NCBI GenBank assembly: GCA_910579395.1
Contig: CAJTUC010000024.1
Location: 1 to 64,000, forward strand
Reading direction: 5' to 3'
Source: an uncultured Lachnospiraceae bacterium
Lineage (GTDB): Bacteria > Bacillota > Clostridia > Lachnospirales > Lachnospiraceae
DNA: 64,000 bases
The translations under genes were made by a program, and so were the position numbers. The stretch's first letter is position 1, and every line of letters begins with the position of its first letter. The notes beneath the pieces were generated by a model, which had not been told where the DNA came from, ran no database searches, and saw only the letters and a program-made list of their open reading frames with translations. This document shows positions 8,454-16,170 of the stretch, piece after piece.

Positions 8454-9500
8454 CTAGTGTTTTAATTTCGGGTCGAACGCATCTCTGAGTCCGTCGCCGA
8501 GCAGGTTAAAGCTCAAGATGATCAAACTGATCAATGCCGCCGGAATAAAAAGCAGATAAGGATACGTATTGATACCGTTCAGGGCTGCACTCGCAAGACT
8601 TCCGAGAGAAGGCAGCGGCACCGCCACACCCATGCCCAGAAAGCTCAGAAAGCTTTCCGTAAAAATAGAGGACGGAATCTGCAGCGTCGTTGTTACGATC
8701 AATGTACCGATACAGTTCTTCAAAAGATGCTTTTTAATGATTTTTCCGTTACCGACACCGAGTGCTCTCGCTGCAGTAACGTATTCGCTTTCTTTCAGAG
8801 TCAGAATCTGGCTTCTGACCATACGCGCCATACCGACCCAGTAAAGAAGGGCAAATACGATGAAAATACTGATCAGGTTCTCACCTACGGTACCTACCCA
8901 GCCAAAACCCGGCACTGTTTTTAAATTATCAAGGGGCGCTCTCAATGCAAAGGACAAAAGCACGATCAACAAAATATCGGGTATCGTATAGATAATATCC
9001 ACGATACGCATCATGATCAGATCGACCCAGCCGCCAAAGAACGCCGCGATCGAACCATAAAGCGAACCGATGACCAGAATGATAGCCGTTGCGATCAGAC
9101 CTACCAGCAGGGATATACGGCTGCCCATCATGACACGAATCGCATAATCACGTCCCAGATTATCCGTTCCGAACACATGCGGGAATACGCTTTCGCCCGC
9201 ATCAATCCTTGCCTGCTCTTCCTCGGAATACTCCATCGGCCCAAGATGATTGGCGCCTTTGATCTGCTCCTTATAGCTGTACGGATAGAACGCCGGAACG
9301 ATAAAGGAGAAAATCATGACGAGGACAATGATAACAAGGCTCACCATCGCCACTTTATTCTTTACAAAACGACGCATACCGTCTTTCCAGAAGCTGACGC
9401 TCTCGCGCATGATGACCTGACTCTGCTTCTCCTCTTCGGTAGCCGGAAGAAAATCCTCCGGATTTAGTTTTAATTGAAAACTCAATGGATTCTGCTTCAT
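8454..9500 (-). CDS. oppC: Oligopeptide ABC transporter permease OppC
   Basis: 348 residues. A cytoplasmic N-terminal tail leads into the first membrane helix (VAMVSLVIIVLVMIFSFIV), then an extracellular segment with the family phrase HVFGTDNLGRDYAIRVMMG, five further helices, and an EAA loop (YVTAARALGVGNGKII). It forms the channel with OppB, 11 bases upstream. Confidence 0.92.
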   Translation of the reverse strand: MKQNPLSFQLKLNPEDFLPATEEEKQSQVIMRESVSFWKDGMRRFVKNKVAMVSLVIIVLVMIFSFIVPAFYPYSYKEQIKGANHLGPMEYSEEEQARIDAGESVFPHVFGTDNLGRDYAIRVMMGSRISLLVGLIATAIILVIGSLYGSIAAFFGGWVDLIMMRIVDIIYTIPDILLIVLLSFALRAPLDNLKTVPGFGWVGTVGENLISIFIVFALLYWVGMARMVRSQILTLKESEYVTAARALGVGNGKIIKKHLLKNCIGTLIVTTTLQIPSSIFTESFLSFLGMGVAVPLPSLGSLASAALNGINTYPYLLFIPAALISLIILSFNLLGDGLRDAFDPKLKH

Positions 9501-9511
9501 ATGTCTGCTCC

Positions 9512-10429
9512 TTATTTTAACTTAATACGGGGATCTACCAGCTTATAAACGATATCCACCACAACGTTCATGATAATGATCAGTGTCGCCAGGAAAATGG
9601 TCGTTCCCATAATTAATGTATAGTCTCTTCCGCTGATGGCGCTGATGAACTCTCCGCCAAGTCCCGGAATAACAAAGATCTTTTCTACAACAAAACTTCC
9701 TGTTACCGTGTATGCCAGCATCGGACCGACATAAGTAACGACCGGAAGGATTGCATTTCTAAGAGCGTGTTTGAATAAAATCCAGAAGCCCGCTACGCCT
9801 TTCGCTTTCGCCGTACGCATATAATCCTGACCCAGCACGTCCAGCATAGAGGAGCGCATCAGTCTCATAATATATGCGGTAGGATAAAAGGAAAGTGCAA
9901 TGACCGGCATGATATAATGCTTCCAGCTCGTAAGCCCCATCGTCGGAAGAAGCTTGAGATTAACGCCGAGCGCATACATCAGCAAAGTACAGATTACAAA
10001 ACTCGGAACCGCAATACCACAGGTAGAAAAGACACTGATCAGACTGTCAAGAAACTTTCCGCGCTTCAAAGCCGCGATACAGCCGAGCGGAATGCCGAAG
10101 CACAACGCCACAAGTACAGAAATGCCGCCGACTCTTGCGGAAATCGGGAATTTCATCTGAATGATCGACATGACGGTACGGCCCCTCTGCTTCAGGCTGT
10201 CGCCGAAATCTCCATGCAGCGCGTCCGACATATATGTCAGATACTGCTGCATCAACGGTTTATCCAAACCGTATTTTGCCTCCAGCGCCGCCGTCGCCTG
10301 CGGACTGATCGCCTTTTCCGAAAGGAACGGCCCGCCGGGAACCATATTCATCAGGAAAAAGGTAAGCGTTCCGACCGCCCAGATCGTCACAATCGCAAGT
10401 AATATTCGTTTCGCCACATACTTTATCAT
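9512..10429 (-). CDS. oppB: Oligopeptide ABC transporter permease OppB
   Basis: About 305 residues, starting MIKYVAKRILLAIVTIW. The ATG at 10429 is chosen because AAAGGAG lies 8 bases upstream; the longer frame to 10486 would read through the leader hairpin. Family features: GPF near residue 35, GDFGDSLKQRGRTV, EAA loop (YMRTAKAKGVAGFWIL), VEKIFVIPGLG. First gene of the operon, behind a consensus-like promoter and a 160-base leader. Confidence 0.92.
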   Translation of the reverse strand: MIKYVAKRILLAIVTIWAVGTLTFFLMNMVPGGPFLSEKAISPQATAALEAKYGLDKPLMQQYLTYMSDALHGDFGDSLKQRGRTVMSIIQMKFPISARVGGISVLVALCFGIPLGCIAALKRGKFLDSLISVFSTCGIAVPSFVICTLLMYALGVNLKLLPTMGLTSWKHYIMPVIALSFYPTAYIMRLMRSSMLDVLGQDYMRTAKAKGVAGFWILFKHALRNAILPVVTYVGPMLAYTVTGSFVVEKIFVIPGLGGEFISAISGRDYTLIMGTTIFLATLIIIMNVVVDIVYKLVDPRIKLK

Positions 10430-10446
10430 GCTAAAGTCTCCTTTTT

Positions 10447-10479
10447 GAATAAAATAGAAAGCTCGTGCCGGGCTTTCTA
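10447..10479 (-). terminator. Possible attenuator hairpin in the oppB leader
   Basis: In the minus-strand leader, TAGAAAGC pairs with GCTTTCTA (10455-10462 / 10472-10479), followed directly by TTTTATTC, 20 bases before the oppB ribosome-binding site. It could stop part of the transcripts before oppB. No alternative pairing or known riboswitch motif was seen in the rest of the leader. Confidence 0.4.
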
Positions 10480-10596
10480 TAATCATCTTTCCATTATAAT
10501 AAATATTAAAAAATATATAGAATAAAGAAGTATGAAAAAGAAAAGAACTTTGGCCCTACTCCAAGGTAACGCCATTGTCCCTTCCACGACCTTCTC

Positions 10597-10626
10597 ATAA
10601 TATCAAAAAACCAATTAATTTGTCAA
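10597..10626 (-). promoter_or_regulatory. Sigma-A type promoter of the opp operon
   Basis: Minus strand: TTGACA (10621-10626), 18-base spacer, TATTAT (10597-10602). The predicted start near 10590 gives a leader of about 160 bases ahead of oppB. Confidence 0.75.
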
Positions 10627-10670
10627 CCCTCCTTGTTATTTTATTCACAACATTTGTTGCAGTGGTGCAG

Positions 10671-10699
10671 TTGTTACAGTTCGGCCATCGGGCACGGTG
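10671..10699. repeat. Isolated arm sequence shared with palindromic element copy 2
   Basis: 26 of 29 bases match 15944-15972, the outermost left arm of copy 2; the three differences are all transitions. No full core (GGCACGCT...) follows here. The stretch lies in the gap between the ClbS-like gene and the opp promoter, flanked by GTTGCAG and CTGCAAC that can pair. Confidence 0.55.
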
Positions 10700-10723
10700 G
10701 TTCGCCTGCTGCAACATAAAAAA

Positions 10724-11278
10724 TCATAACTGGCTGCAGTTTTTGCGATGTGCCTTGAGTTTCTTTAATGCCCATGTATAATGGCTGGCGGTGTTTGACA
10801 CGAAATAGGAACCCAGCGCGCTCGTACCCACCCATTTAAATACACCTTTGCCGAACAGCTCTTCATTCGTAAAAGTCTCCGCAAGGACCATGACTTCCTT
10901 ATGAGAGTTTTCCAGCATTTTCCGGGCATCCTCCAGCGATGTGTCCTGATGCTTGTTCCAAAATTCCACGTTCATTGCACCGTAGGTCCGCCAGTTATAA
11001 GGCGCCGGAAGGAAAGGCCTGCTTTCGTCTGCATTCTCGTCTTTTTGATTAGCCTGCACCCAGTCGAGCAGAAGGCGGTGCCATTCATAGAGATGAATCA
11101 GCACATCGCGCAGATTTTTGTCCCTGCTCCAGTGCGCCTCGCTCTTTGCTTTCATTTTCGTAAAGTCAAAGGGCATCGAAAGCTCCTTTTCAGTCATGGT
11201 GGCGATAAATGCGTTCATTTCCTCATAATTTTGAGCTGCTGCGGTGAGCAGGTCTGTCTTTGTTGTCGGTCTTGCCAT
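10724..11278 (-). CDS. ClbS/DfsB-family four-helix (DinB-like) protein
   Basis: About 184 residues. Recognised by MARPTTKTDLL at the start, then NLRDVLIHLYEWHRLLLDW, FLPAPYNWRTYGAMN, and TSALGSYFVSNTASHYTWA, which are typical of ClbS/DfsB (DUF1706) proteins of the DinB superfamily. ClbS itself hydrolyses colibactin; the activity of most family members is unknown. The start at 11278 has GAAGGGAG 8 bases upstream; the longer frame to 11335 has none. It follows the WYL regulator by 63 bases and is probably controlled by it. Confidence 0.82.
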   Translation of the reverse strand: MARPTTKTDLLTAAAQNYEEMNAFIATMTEKELSMPFDFTKMKAKSEAHWSRDKNLRDVLIHLYEWHRLLLDWVQANQKDENADESRPFLPAPYNWRTYGAMNVEFWNKHQDTSLEDARKMLENSHKEVMVLAETFTNEELFGKGVFKWVGTSALGSYFVSNTASHYTWALKKLKAHRKNCSQL

Positions 11279-11329
11279 GTTAAATCTCCCTTCAAGTATT
11301 TCTTTTATCATACAATAACATCCAAAACC

Positions 11330-11344
11330 TGACACCTGATGTCA
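11330..11344 (-). promoter_or_regulatory. TGACA-N5-TGTCA inverted repeat, candidate WYL-regulator operator
   Basis: The inverted repeat TGACA (11330-11334) / TGTCA (11340-11344) overlaps the regulator stop codon, about 55 bases ahead of the ClbS-like gene. Two further TGTCA copies in direct orientation lie upstream of the regulator (about 12304 and 12319). This placement suggests one factor controlling both genes; binding is inferred. Confidence 0.4.
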
Positions 11345-12253
11345 TATTTTATTTTTCCCATAGATTTTTAATGCCCTTTCAGCGAGAATATTTTTCAGGT
11401 AAACAGGTTCCATAATTTCTACCTGGTCGCCGAAGGATAACAGAAAGGCTATGAGCCATTCGTCTACCGGCATTGGAGCTGCTGTAAGCAGGCTTCCGTC
11501 TTCCAGCTCCCGAACCTGACTGCTGTCAAATTCATCATAGACCCGGTAAGCCATTTCGCCGGGAAAAGAAAGAATGACCTGCGGCGGTTCCGGCTGCGAT
11601 GGTTCCGGACGCGGTGCGGCATCCGGTCCCGGAAAGATTCTTTGCGTGAAGTTTTCCTCAAGAACCTCCCATTTCAGGATCCGGTTCAGTTTGAACAGCC
11701 GGAAGGCTTCTTTTTCCAGGCAATACGCTTTTAGATACCAGGCTCTCGATTTGTATAGTAATTTCAGCGGTTCTACCGTTCTGTATGATTTTTCCCGCCC
11801 GGATCCCACATAGAGGATTCTCACGCGCCGATGAGTGAGAACGGATTTTTTCAGCAATTCAAACTTTTCATGATCTCCTGGCTGCACACCCCATCTTGTA
11901 AAATCCACTTCATACCAGTTCTCTGACTGTATCTGAAAGAGCGCCGACAATTTTTCCAGCGTTGCTTCCCCGCCTCTGTTCCCGGCCGCGGCCACACTCT
12001 GCAAGGCCGACAGAATATCCTGTTTTTCTGCCTCCGTCAGCACCGCTCTGTCCAGAACAAAATGGTTCATCAAACAGATGCCGCCCCCTCTCCCGGCTTC
12101 CGAATAGACTGGAATTCCCGCGCCGCTCAGCGCATCGATATCCCGGTAGATCGTCCTTGCAGATACCTCGAAGCGGGCCGCCAGCTCGGGTGCCGTGGCA
12201 CGGCCTTTGTCAAGAAGATAATATAAAATTTTGAACAGTCTGCTTTCCTGCAA
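11342..12253 (-). CDS. YafY-type transcriptional regulator, HTH + WYL domain
   Basis: 303 residues. The N-terminal winged helix (LFKILYYLLDKGRATAPELA, then VSARTIYRDIDALSGAGIP) is followed by a middle WYL domain (RVRILYVGSGREKSYRTVEPLKLLYKSRAWYLKAY, residues about 145-185) and a C-terminal WCX-like extension. WYL domains usually sense a nucleic acid or small ligand. It starts with TTG: GGAGG lies 7 bases upstream, and no ATG is nearby. It probably regulates the ClbS-like gene behind it. Confidence 0.85.
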   Translation of the reverse strand: MQESRLFKILYYLLDKGRATAPELAARFEVSARTIYRDIDALSGAGIPVYSEAGRGGGICLMNHFVLDRAVLTEAEKQDILSALQSVAAAGNRGGEATLEKLSALFQIQSENWYEVDFTRWGVQPGDHEKFELLKKSVLTHRRVRILYVGSGREKSYRTVEPLKLLYKSRAWYLKAYCLEKEAFRLFKLNRILKWEVLEENFTQRIFPGPDAAPRPEPSQPEPPQVILSFPGEMAYRVYDEFDSSQVRELEDGSLLTAAPMPVDEWLIAFLLSFGDQVEIMEPVYLKNILAERALKIYGKNKI

Positions 12254-12324
12254 GATTCGTTCCTCCGTTTATAAATGTGTTTTCTACGATTACAGCAATT
12301 TCCTGTCAAAGATTCGGGTGTCAA

Positions 12325-12357
12325 ATAAAAAGCGCAAGCTCCGCAGCCTGCGCTTTA
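12325..12357 (-). terminator. Intrinsic terminator after the chemoreceptor gene
   Basis: Minus strand AAAGCGCAGGC / GCTTGCGCTTT stem with a short loop runs into TTTTTATTT, 18 bases after the chemoreceptor stop at 12375. Confidence 0.8.
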
Positions 12358-12374
12358 AGAATAGGAATCTGTTC

Positions 12375-14399
12375 TCAGCTTTCATAACGGAATCTTCCGA
12401 CCAGTTCTTTCAGCATATCCGCCTGGCTCGACAGTTCTTCGGATGCCGCGGCGCTTTCCTGCGATGTCGCGGAATTGGATTCCACAACGCCTGCAATCTG
12501 GTTTATGCCTTCTGTAATCTGAGCCGCTGCCAGTGCCTGATTATCGGATGCCTCCGCAATCTCTGTCATGGAATCATTGACCGTCTTTGCATTATCCACG
12601 ACCGCAAGCAGTGATTCTGCCGTGGAATTGGCAAGCTACATACCTTCTTCCACTGCAGTGATGGCATTCTGGATCAGATCTTTCGTATTTCTTGCCGCCT
12701 CCGAGCTCTGGTCAGCGAGCACGCCGACCTGTGTGGCAACGACCGCAAACCCTCTTCCGTTTTCGCCCGCTCTTGCCGCTTCAATGGAAGCATTCAGCGC
12801 AAGAAGGGTCGTCTGATCCGCAATTTCCTCTATGCTGCTGATAATTTCAGCGATTTTATCGGAAGCTTCCCGGATTTTGTCCATAGCTTCCGTATTCTTC
12901 TTCATATGCGCATTGCTCTCGATGATCTGCTCATTCATACTGGCAACGATCACTCTTGCTTTTTCGGCATTCTGCGCATTCACATAAATCTTTTCAGAAA
13001 TATCCGTAATGGTCGCCGTCAGTTCTTCGATCGCACTCGCCTGATCGGTAGCGCCTTCTGCAAGCGACTGCGACGCTCCCGCCAGATCCATTGCCCCCTT
13101 CTGTACGCTCTCCGCATTGCTGTCAATATCCCGCATCGCAGCGCTCAGAGATTGTACGATACCCTGGAAAGAATGGCTGATCTGCGCAAAATCACCTTTA
13201 AATTCTCCATCGACATTGATCAGGAAATTCCCATCCGATAATTCCGCCAGTTGATTATCAATTTCGGAAATAACGACCTTCAGATCCTGAATCGTCTCAG
13301 CAAGGCAGTACATCAGAGTCGCAGTCTCATCATTGCTTTCCGGTACAGGCGTATCGGAATGAAGGTCACCCGCCGCCAGAAGTTCAAGCCGCTCTACTAC
13401 TGCCGCGATCGGCCTTACAACATTTTTACCAAGACGTATTCCATTTTTAATGCCAAATATGGTAAAGGCTATAACAAAAATGACAGTGACCGCCAGCGAC
13501 AAAAAGAACATTCCCAGAAATTCATTCCGGACAGCAGCAACACCGATGCTCCATCCGTTCATACCCGGAACCGGCGAATACGCGACTACTTTCGTCGCAC
13601 CGCCATATGAATAAGTACCCGTTCCGTTTTCTCCCGCTACCATCTTCTTACAGATCGCACTGTATTTTTTCAGCTTCGGATTCGAGTCGCCAAGTGCAAC
13701 ACTGTCTTCCACACCGACGAGCGTCGAATCGATATCCGCGATCGTAATACCATTCGCATCGAGCATGAAAGCCGTACCGCCTTCTCCTACCTTAATAGAA
13801 CGTATGATGTCATTCAGAAATTCTCCGTCCGGTACATAAACGACCGCACCGATTGGCGTCGTTCCGGGAATACCGCCCTCCCATAAAGGGGCTGATACCG
13901 CGTAGGACACTGTTTTCGTGACATCGCTGTACGCCGGCGTGGAAACATATGTATTCCCTTTCATCGCTTCCTGAAAATAATCCCGGCCGGAAAGATTCGT
14001 TCCGGTGATCACATCAATGCCATTGCTGTCAAGAAGAAATCCGCCGGCAAAATTATGATCTTTAATTCTCTGATTTAAAATGGCTTCCTTTTCTTCTACT
14101 GTCCTTTCCGGATCCGCAAGACGGGCAATGCTTCCTGTCTCATATGCGACCGCAATATACTGCTGCAATGCTGCCGCAACGTAATCTGCAGCTACGTCGG
14201 AAGTATTATTGATCGTTTCAGAAATTGCACTGATCGATGAAATATAGCTCAAAACAGATGAGATCACTCCCAGAACAATGCAGCAGATTAATATCGTCTG
14301 TGCAAACCGCGCTGAGATTTTTTTCTCAATACTGACAAAATCGTCTTCCTTTTTACCTGCCCCCTTCGCAAATAGTCCTTTACCTTTTTCTTTCTGCAT
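12375..14399 (-). pseudogene. Methyl-accepting chemotaxis protein interrupted by a single amber codon
   Basis: The frame is intact from MQKEKGKG (14399) to the terminator except for one TAG at 12636-12638. Reading past it in the same frame restores the expected sequence (AVEEGM-stop-LANSTAESLL). Order: N-terminal helix (ARFAQTILICCIVLGVISSV), dCache-like sensor (about 50-280; GGFLLDSNGIDVITG), second helix, HAMP, and a signalling domain with tip ALNASIEAARAGENGRGFAVVA. The stop removes about 87 residues, the end of the signalling helical bundle. One base change (CAG or AAG to TAG) explains it, so the loss is recent. The truncated 587-residue protein might still be made. Confidence 0.88.
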
Positions 14400-14554
14400 A
14401 ATAGCTCTCTTTCTGAACCGCCCCTCTACATGAACAACCACATTATGCCTTACTTTGCTGCGAATCATAAACGATATGTGCCGGGCAGTACACTGGCACC
14501 TGTTTAACTCCAGTGTATCAAATTTGAGAAAAAATTTCTACTTTTTTTTAAAAT

Positions 14555-14583
14555 ATTATAAAATTATTGTGCAATATTCTCAA
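14555..14583 (-). promoter_or_regulatory. Promoter of the chemoreceptor gene
   Basis: Minus strand TTGAGA (14578-14583), 17-base spacer, TATAAT (14555-14560), about 155 bases ahead of the chemoreceptor start. Confidence 0.65.
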
Positions 14584-14589
14584 ATATGT

Positions 14590-15336
14590 CTAAGATCTAT
14601 CCATCCGCAGCCGGCTGTCAATGTACTTCCGAATCCCTTCGACAGATGAAAAATCATATTGCTGCGCCGCTGCCCGAAAATAATTTCCGATGGATGCTTT
14701 CGTGATCACCTCACTGGAGCGCCTGTCTGCTGGACATCCTGCTCTCGCTTCTTTCCAAGGCGCTTCTTTGTGCGTGACCCGCTCCAAAGTTTTTCCACTG
14801 TATGCACCGAAGGACTCTGCAACCAGACCGATTACCTTTCTTTCCTGTTCAGAAAGTTCATTTACTCTGTTCCCGAACTTCGTTAAACGCCTGTCCTCTA
14901 TCGGATTGTATTGAAAATCACGAAATATCTCATACACCTCTTTATAAACCGGCCCGTGTGCCCACGCCTGACAGTCTTCCTGAAATACCTCTCCGCCAAA
15001 AAGCAGTATATGAATCCCCTGAATAAAATACAGCATTTTCTGCAAAGCCAGCGGCGTAATCTCTTCAGCAATCTGAAAAAGATAAGAAAGCACGAGCAGC
15101 ATCTTATCAGACAGGGAAAATAGGGGTTCCAGCTCCCTATACTGTCTTTCTACGCCGGCCGCATTGTAGTCGAGCAGGCCCGGTACACCGACATTTTCCC
15201 CACACCCGGCGCAGACAGCCTCCGCAATCTCAAATACATATTCCTTTTTCCGGATTCTTCTGGTGACGTAACTTTGTTTCAGTTCATACGGCATTTCCCG
15301 GCCGCATCCCGCACAGAACTGTATTCTTTCTCTCAT
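14590..15336 (-). CDS. Antitoxin: MqsA-like zinc finger fused to Panacea/SocA (DUF4065) domain
   Basis: 248 residues from ATG at 15336. The N-terminus has two CxxC pairs (CAGCGREMPYELKQS and AVCAGCGENVG, about 7-42) like the MqsA/YgiT zinc ribbon. The rest is a DUF4065/Panacea domain: LALQKMLYFIQGIHILLFG, AWAHGPVYKEVYEIF, KTLERVTHKEAPWKEAR. Panacea is a widespread antitoxin domain that neutralises unrelated toxins. The start overlaps the toxin stop as ATGA, giving coupled translation. Toxin-first order is usual for mqsRA. It probably binds the inverted repeat at 15813-15859. Confidence 0.8.
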   Translation of the reverse strand: MRERIQFCAGCGREMPYELKQSYVTRRIRKKEYVFEIAEAVCAGCGENVGVPGLLDYNAAGVERQYRELEPLFSLSDKMLLVLSYLFQIAEEITPLALQKMLYFIQGIHILLFGGEVFQEDCQAWAHGPVYKEVYEIFRDFQYNPIEDRRLTKFGNRVNELSEQERKVIGLVAESFGAYSGKTLERVTHKEAPWKEARAGCPADRRSSEVITKASIGNYFRAAAQQYDFSSVEGIRKYIDSRLRMDRS

Positions 15337-15779
15337 CGTGCCTGCAGTGCTCCTTTCTTTGCGCACATTCGCTCTCCATCGTCACAAACCCTGAATGGAT
15401 AGGATAAGGGATGCTTTTGTTTGTGCAGTGAAATCACAATAACATACTGTCCGGCCGGATTATCCCGTTTTAATTTATTCAGTTTTAAATAGAAGGAAAC
15501 CGTTTCTTCCGCTCCTCCAAATCTCGGCCGCAGCCTGACATCTTTCCCAAAAATATACAAGACTTCCCCGGAATGTTTTGGATGTGCATTTAACACCGCT
15601 TTCGAAAAATCTTCCGCACAAAGGGAAAGAAGCAGCTTCTTCGTATCTTCTTCCGTAAACAGATAGTCTATGTAGATATCCATATTTTTGTATCTGGATG
15701 CAATCTGATAGGTTCCGGCCTCTACGGCCATGCGGACATCGGACAAATAGATTTCGATGTGTTTTTTTGTGACGTGCAA
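15333..15779 (-). CDS. MqsR-like type II toxin (predicted mRNA interferase)
   Basis: 148 residues. TTG start with AAAGGGG 8 bases upstream. Similarity to MqsR is by eye: VRMAVEAGTYQIASR at the start, LCAEDFSKAVLNAHPKH, EVLYIFGKDVRLRPRF, and VSFYLKL...YVIVISLHKQKHP match the MqsR order and its usual length (about 100-150). MqsR toxins cut mRNA, mostly at GCN sites. The pair with an MqsA/Panacea antitoxin supports the call, but no catalytic residue could be assigned with certainty. Confidence 0.65.
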   Translation of the reverse strand: MHVTKKHIEIYLSDVRMAVEAGTYQIASRYKNMDIYIDYLFTEEDTKKLLLSLCAEDFSKAVLNAHPKHSGEVLYIFGKDVRLRPRFGGAEETVSFYLKLNKLKRDNPAGQYVIVISLHKQKHPLSYPFRVCDDGERMCAKKGALQAR

Positions 15780-15812
15780 TAGAATTTCCCCTTTGTCTGA
15801 TTCGGGTAGATG

Positions 15813-15859
15813 TGTGACAGCGATTCACAAATGTACTTGAAAAAGGAATCGCTATCACA
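15813..15859 (-). promoter_or_regulatory. Long inverted-repeat operator of the toxin-antitoxin operon
   Basis: Arms 15813-15826 (TGTGACAGCGATTC) and 15846-15859 pair at 13 of 14 positions, 19 bases apart. They stand immediately downstream of the -10 box, a position suited to repression by the antitoxin or the complex. Confidence 0.6.
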
Positions 15860-15862
15860 TTT

Positions 15863-15891
15863 AATATATACTTTTGACGAAATGCTGTCAA
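15863..15891 (-). promoter_or_regulatory. Promoter of the toxin-antitoxin operon
   Basis: Minus strand TTGACA (15886-15891), 17-base spacer, TATATT (15863-15868). Near-consensus. Confidence 0.75.
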
Positions 15892-15945
15892 TACAAATCC
15901 TGCTTCGTCATGACCTTCGTCATGACCTTTTTGTTACAATTTTTT

Positions 15946-16130
15946 GTTACAGTTCAGCCGTCGGGTACGGTGCAGATATTGTTCCTTTGAAGGCACGCTC
16001 TCGCTCCGCGAAGAGCAGTAACGGTACTAAATTCAAAAGTCACAAAGCGCCTTTTTCACTAAGTGCCGACGCTCTTCAAGGGCCTTCGCAGGAACAATAT
16101 CTGCACCGTACCCGACATCTGAACAGTAAC
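15946..16130. repeat. Long-arm palindromic element, copy 2
   Basis: Outer arms 15946-15986 and 16090-16130 (41 bases each) pair at 38 positions, including an unbroken 27-bp run. The core starts GGCACGCTCTCGCTCCGCG and has inner pairs GAAGAGC / GCTCTTC and CGGTACT / AGTGCCG, then TTCAAGGGCC before the right arm. It sits between the ABC permease stop and the toxin-antitoxin promoter. Just outside the left arm are a 12-bp tandem duplication (15903-15926) and a repeated TTTTGTTACA. Confidence 0.78.
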
Positions 16131-16170
16131 GCCCTTTTGCACTATCCGGTCATTCCACAGGGCAGCAAGA

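Noticed and set aside
10430..10596. Riboswitch or T-box in the opp leader
   Set aside because: No T-box motif or recognised aptamer sequence; only one simple hairpin with a short T-run, listed as a weak attenuator.
15946..16130. Integron attC site
   Set aside because: attC sites have conserved ends and variable centres; here the centre is conserved and the arms vary, and no integrase gene is present.
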